This document shows, piece after piece, positions 6,211 to 8,948 of a stretch of 8,948 nucleotides of DNA. Both the position numbers and the translations under genes were made by a program. The stretch lies in contig DATMBF010000022.1 of the NCBI GenBank assembly GCA_035559595.1, forward strand, positions 1 to 8,948, in the 5' to 3' direction. Under the pieces are notes generated by a model that did not search any database, was not told where the DNA came from, and saw nothing but the letters and a program-made list of their open reading frames with translations. This DNA is from DATMBF01 sp035559595. Lineage in GTDB: Bacteria > Bacteroidota > Ignavibacteria > UBA10030. Within the stretch, counting starts at the first letter, position 1, and every line of letters starts with the position of its first letter.

Positions 6211-7761
6211 CTAATGCCGGAAGTGTCGAACACCGGTAAAGACCATCGCCACCCCATGCTCATCCGCAGCTTTAATGACTTCTTCGTCCCGTACAGACCC
6301 ACCCGGCTGAATAACGGCCGTCGCCCCGGCTTTGACAGCTTCCATTAGCCCGTCGGCAAAGGGGAAGAAGGCGTCGGAAGCAACTGCACATCCGTTCAAA
6401 TCCAATCCCGCCTCCTGCGCCTTCATGACAGCTATGCGCGCTGAGTCTACGCGCGACATCTGTCCAGCGCCAACCCCCAGCGTCCGATCGGCGCGTGCAT
6501 AGACAATCGCGTTCGACTTCACATGTTTAGCAACTCTCCACGCAAACAGCATGGCATGAAGCTCATCATCTGTCGGCTGACGTTTCGTGACAACGCGCAC
6601 GCTCTTTGGGTCGACTCGCTGCGCATCCGGCTCCTGTACAAGGTAGCCTCCAATGACGCTTCGCACATCGAGTCCTGTTTCATCTTTCTCCTGAATCTGT
6701 CGAATCAATCGCCGATCCCTCTTCTTCTGTAGCAACGCTAATGCCTCCGCAGAAAACCCGGGCGCGACGAGAATCTCGCTGAAGAGCTCGTGAACAGCCG
6801 ATGCCGTTGCCATGTCCACTTCCCGATTGAATGCGATGATTCCACCGAACGCCGATTTCGGATCGGTGGCGAGAGCTTTTCCGTATGCTTCAGCAAGTCT
6901 GGAAGCTGACCCGACGCCACAAGGATTGTTGTGCTTGATGATGACAACCGTCGGTTCATCAAATTCGTCACAGAGATTGACTGCAGCATTCAAATCCAAG
7001 ATGTTATTGAACGAGAGTTCTTTGCCGTGGAGTTTTTCATAGTGCTTCGAGAATTCTCCATAGAACGCGGCCGCCTGATGGGGATTCTCTCCGTACCGAA
7101 GATCGAAATCTTTTCGGAGTGTCTGAGTAAAAACTGTAGGAAGCCTCGATGGTTCAACTCTCCCCACAAGATACGAAGCGATCATGGTATCATAATGAGC
7201 CGTATGGACAAAGGCCTCGCTTGCCAGCGAGAATCGTGTCGATGCACTGATGGTTCCGTTGTTCGATCGGAGTTCATTCAGAATCGAGGCATACCGTTCC
7301 GGTGAAACGACGACCGCAGTGAAGCGATAATTTTTCGCCGCCGCCCTCACCATTGCAGGTCCGCCGATGTCGATCTGCTCGATGGCCTCGTCGAGCGCAA
7401 CTGACGGCTTTCGGATGGTCTCCTCGAAGGGATAGAGATTGACAACAAGGAGATCAATCGGCTGGATCCTGTGTTCACGCAGCTGCGCTTCATGCTCAGG
7501 ATTATCGAGAAGGGCAAGGAGCCCTGCATGAATTGCGGGGTGGAGAGTCTTCACGCGCCCATCGAGGATTTCCGGAAAGCCGGTGACATCGGAAACAGAG
7601 GTTACCGCAATTCCCGCCTCTCGCAAACTCTTTGCCGTGCCGCCTGTGGAGAGAATTTGAACTCCCATCTGCTGAAGTTCTCTTGCGAATTCGATGATTC
7701 CACGTTTGTCGGAAACACTGATGAGCGCGCGACGAATCGGAAGCGAGGTGGGTTTATGCAT
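6211..7761 (-). CDS. purH: PurH, bifunctional AICAR transformylase / IMP cyclohydrolase
   Basis: PurH performs the last two steps of de novo purine synthesis in the cytoplasm: formylation of AICAR with 10-formyltetrahydrofolate to FAICAR, then ring closure to IMP. Using the ATG at 7761 the protein has 516 residues, the usual length. The N-terminal cyclohydrolase domain (about 8-150, MGS-like fold) has ISVSDKRG (14-21), STGGT (38-42) and DGRVKTLHP (68-75). The transformylase domain has RYGENPHQ (222-229), the catalytic KHNNPCG (276-282, Lys276/His277), SNAIVYA (416-422), SDAFFPF (462-468) and QPGGSVRD (485-492). The frame continues 17 codons upstream to a GTG/ATG at 7812, but homologues begin close to the RRALISVSDK segment. 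The chosen start overlaps the purN stop by 8 nt (ATGCATAA), indicating coupled translation. The gene is intact and unremarkable. Confidence 0.97.
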   Translation of the reverse strand: MHKPTSLPIRRALISVSDKRGIIEFARELQQMGVQILSTGGTAKSLREAGIAVTSVSDVTGFPEILDGRVKTLHPAIHAGLLALLDNPEHEAQLREHRIQPIDLLVVNLYPFEETIRKPSVALDEAIEQIDIGGPAMVRAAAKNYRFTAVVVSPERYASILNELRSNNGTISASTRFSLASEAFVHTAHYDTMIASYLVGRVEPSRLPTVFTQTLRKDFDLRYGENPHQAAAFYGEFSKHYEKLHGKELSFNNILDLNAAVNLCDEFDEPTVVIIKHNNPCGVGSASRLAEAYGKALATDPKSAFGGIIAFNREVDMATASAVHELFSEILVAPGFSAEALALLQKKRDRRLIRQIQEKDETGLDVRSVIGGYLVQEPDAQRVDPKSVRVVTKRQPTDDELHAMLFAWRVAKHVKSNAIVYARADRTLGVGAGQMSRVDSARIAVMKAQEAGLDLNGCAVASDAFFPFADGLMEAVKAGATAVIQPGGSVRDEEVIKAADEHGVAMVFTGVRHFRH

Positions 7762-8377
7762 GATGGAGAATCCAGGCACGGTTTCCGTCGATACGGACGC
7801 GGCCCTCGGCAAAAGCCTTCAGCGCTAAAGGGTAGATTTCATGCTCCACCTTCAAGACTCTGGCCGCCAAGGTTTCGGGGGTGTCGTCAGGCTGGACTTC
7901 AACGGCCTTTTGAAGAAGGATTGGTCCACGGTCGTACTCTTCATTAACGAGATGAACCGTCGCGCCGGAGACTTTAACGCCTGCAGCGATCACCGTTTCG
8001 TGGACATGAATGCCGTACATCCCCTTTCCACCGAAGGCCGGGAGAAGGGCAGGATGGACATTCAGAATTTTGTTTCGAAATCGCCGGACCACCTCATCCG
8101 GTATTCTCTTGAGATAACCGGCCAGTGCAATGACGTCGGCGTTGTGGTGAGAGAGAGCTTCGATGAGTCGCGACGAATAAGCCTGTGCAGAGGGAAACTG
8201 GCGTGGATTCAAATGGATTGTCGGGATTGCGTTATTTCGTGCCAGCTCGAATGCGCCGGCGGTCGGATTATCGCCAACGACGACGCAGACCTGGGCAGGA
8301 ATTTGACCTTGTCGGATAGCCTGGAGGATGGCCTGAAAATTCGACCCGCGTCCAGACGCGAAGACGGCAACGTTCAT
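7754..8377 (-). CDS. purN: PurN, phosphoribosylglycinamide (GAR) formyltransferase 1
   Basis: PurN transfers the formyl group of 10-formyltetrahydrofolate to GAR, the third step of purine synthesis. The 207 residues are a normal length. The phosphate-binding ASGRGSN loop is at 7-13, the catalytic block NVHPALLPAFGGKGMYG at 106-122 supplies Asn106 and His108, and SGATVHLVNEEYDRGPI (137-153) supplies the catalytic Asp149. The LLPAFGGKGMYG form of the loop is the variant I know from Bacteroidota/Chlorobiota rather than the LLPSFPG form of enterobacteria. This is the folate-dependent enzyme, not the formate-dependent PurT, which belongs to the ATP-grasp family. It is the first gene of a two-gene unit with purH and lies downstream of a strong terminator, so its promoter should be within about 120 nt upstream (8378-8497); I cannot identify the boxes. 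Confidence 0.97.
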   Translation of the reverse strand: MNVAVFASGRGSNFQAILQAIRQGQIPAQVCVVVGDNPTAGAFELARNNAIPTIHLNPRQFPSAQAYSSRLIEALSHHNADVIALAGYLKRIPDEVVRRFRNKILNVHPALLPAFGGKGMYGIHVHETVIAAGVKVSGATVHLVNEEYDRGPILLQKAVEVQPDDTPETLAARVLKVEHEIYPLALKAFAEGRVRIDGNRAWILHHA

Positions 8378-8457
8378 TGAGTACGGGAAACAGCGACGTG
8401 AGCGTGAAAAAGGTACGGAGAAGTTGAAGGAGAATCAATAAAGGGTGGGCAAGGCAT
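8374..8457 (-). other. Possible 27-codon leader ORF ahead of purN
   Basis: In the 120-nt leader between the upstream terminator and purN, an ATG at 8457 (preceded directly by an in-frame TAA) opens 27 codons: MPCPPFIDSPSTSPYLFHAH... The TGA stop overlaps the purN start as ATGA. That arrangement is typical of translationally coupled genes, and a leader peptide would be plausible for a purine operon. However, the length is within chance, there is no ribosome-binding site, and the composition (six Pro, five Ser in 27) is not diagnostic. Confidence 0.15.
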
Positions 8458-8483
8458 TTAGTCCGATGGAGAAACGTGGCTAT

Positions 8484-8528
8484 ACAAAAACTAAAGACAA
8501 AGCCCCTCACAGATTGCGAAGGGCTTTG
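8484..8528 (-). terminator. Rho-independent terminator after the secreted-protein gene
   Basis: On the minus strand, 27 bases past the TAA of the upstream gene, CAAAGCCC pairs perfectly with GGGCTTTG (8528-8521 and 8505-8498) around a 15-nt loop. It is followed by TCTTTAGTTTTTG (8497-8485). Stem, GC core and T-rich tail all fit intrinsic termination. It separates the secreted-protein gene from purN-purH. Confidence 0.85.
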
Positions 8529-8554
8529 CGTTTGATCAAGATCTTCCGGGGGTC

Positions 8555-8948
8555 TTATCGCACAAGCAGCATCTTCTGAACGTACGATTTGCCGTTGGCT
8601 TCGAGCCGGTAGAAATACATGCCGCTGGGAAGCGATCCGGCATCCCATTGAACAGCGTGCAGACCGGCCTCCTTGTGTTCGTTCACGAGTGTTGCAACTT
8701 CACGACCCAGTACGTCATAGACCTTGAGGGAGACTTTGCCGGGATTTGTAACTTTGAACTGGATTGTGGTTGAAGGATTGAAGGGATTGGGGAAGTTGGC
8801 AAGAGGAGGCGCTTCTTCAATGGATTGAGCTGTCTGTGCACTTCCCTCAACCTCGCTGACCCCCGGATTGATTGCCACAAGAAGACCCTTGTCGGTATCG
8901 GGAAACTTCTGGATCAGTTCTCGGTAAGCTGCCTGAGCAGTGGCTCGT
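8555..8948 (-). CDS. Large protein with type IX secretion C-terminal sorting domain, C-terminal part (cut by window edge)
   Basis: About 130 codons are visible, and the frame is open to the right edge, so the N-terminus lies outside. The final ~80 residues are a type A sorting domain of the type IX secretion system (the TIGR04183 family as I know it): NFPNPFNPSTTIQF, then a strand with VSLKVYDVLGREVATLVNE, then GLHAVQWDAGSLPSGMYFYRL, and the closing SYVQKMLLVR. Such domains direct a protein across the outer membrane and are cleaved there, with release or surface attachment. Before it is an acidic linker (about 25-50 of the visible part), preceded by AQAAYRELIQKFPDTDKG, which looks like the end of a TPR-type helical repeat. 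An internal GTG at 8878 is not a believable start because the frame runs on through the repeat. The substrate function cannot be told from this fragment. The terminator downstream closes its unit. Confidence 0.9.
   Translation of the reverse strand, partial: RATAQAAYRELIQKFPDTDKGLLVAINPGVSEVEGSAQTAQSIEEAPPLANFPNPFNPSTTIQFKVTNPGKVSLKVYDVLGREVATLVNEHKEAGLHAVQWDAGSLPSGMYFYRLEANGKSYVQKMLLVR

Noticed and set aside
7762..7812. purH start 17 codons upstream at 7812
   Set aside because: The extension overlaps the purN end by 59 nt and adds residues absent from PurH homologues; the ATG at 7761 gives a short overlap and the expected N-terminus.
7841..8380. 179-codon open frame on the plus strand
   Set aside because: It covers nearly the whole of purN in antisense; purN has complete catalytic motifs, and the opposite frame has no recognisable domain.
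8378..8497. Purine riboswitch or other structured RNA ahead of purN
   Set aside because: The leader is pyrimidine-rich, and I see neither the three-way-junction pairing nor conserved loops of known purine-sensing RNAs.
8555..8878. A complete small protein starting at the GTG at 8878
   Set aside because: The frame continues upstream through helical repeat-like sequence to the window edge, and a free sorting domain without signal peptide or cargo would not make sense.

Overview
The window is a compact, almost fully coding stretch in which every gene I can support lies on the minus strand, so transcription runs from high to low coordinates. In that order it holds: the C-terminus of a large protein secreted by the type IX system (8948-8555, cut by the window edge), a strong terminator (8528-8484), purN and purH (8377-6211), a second terminator-like palindrome (6206-6153), the cell-elongation cluster mreB-mreC-mreD-mrdA(PBP2)-rodA (6128-528), and the N-terminus of a secreted, probably outer-membrane, protein (456-1, cut by the window edge).

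The organism is most likely a Gram-negative member of the Bacteroidota/Chlorobiota/Ignavibacteriota group. Three independent signs agree. The type A C-terminal sorting domain contains the 'NFPNPFNPSTTI' box that I associate especially with Ignavibacteria-like lineages. The order purH-mreB-mreC-mreD-mrdA-rodA is one I recall from Bacteroidota. None of the eight visible start codons has a convincing Shine-Dalgarno sequence, which is typical of that group. Base composition looks balanced and I see no obvious foreign block, insertion sequence, tRNA, rRNA or CRISPR array.

Functionally there are two units. PurN and PurH carry out the two folate-dependent formyl transfers of purine synthesis plus the final ring closure to IMP; their genes overlap by 8 nt. 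MreB, MreC, MreD, PBP2 and RodA form the elongasome (Rod complex): MreB filaments on the inner face of the membrane, MreC and MreD as membrane connectors, RodA as glycan polymerase and PBP2 as transpeptidase. Their active-site motifs are all intact, so this is a working rod-shape locus. PBP2 and RodA, the enzymatic pair, are the most tightly packed (TGA-c-ATG).

The core content is ordinary housekeeping and I found no undescribed biological system. What merits a second look is small: a purH-mreB palindrome with two overlapping and mutually exclusive pairings, a mreC-mreD junction that stays in one frame with a 29-codon open stretch ending directly against the mreD start, a 27-codon leader ORF whose stop overlaps the purN start, and the absence of ribosome-binding sites across the window.
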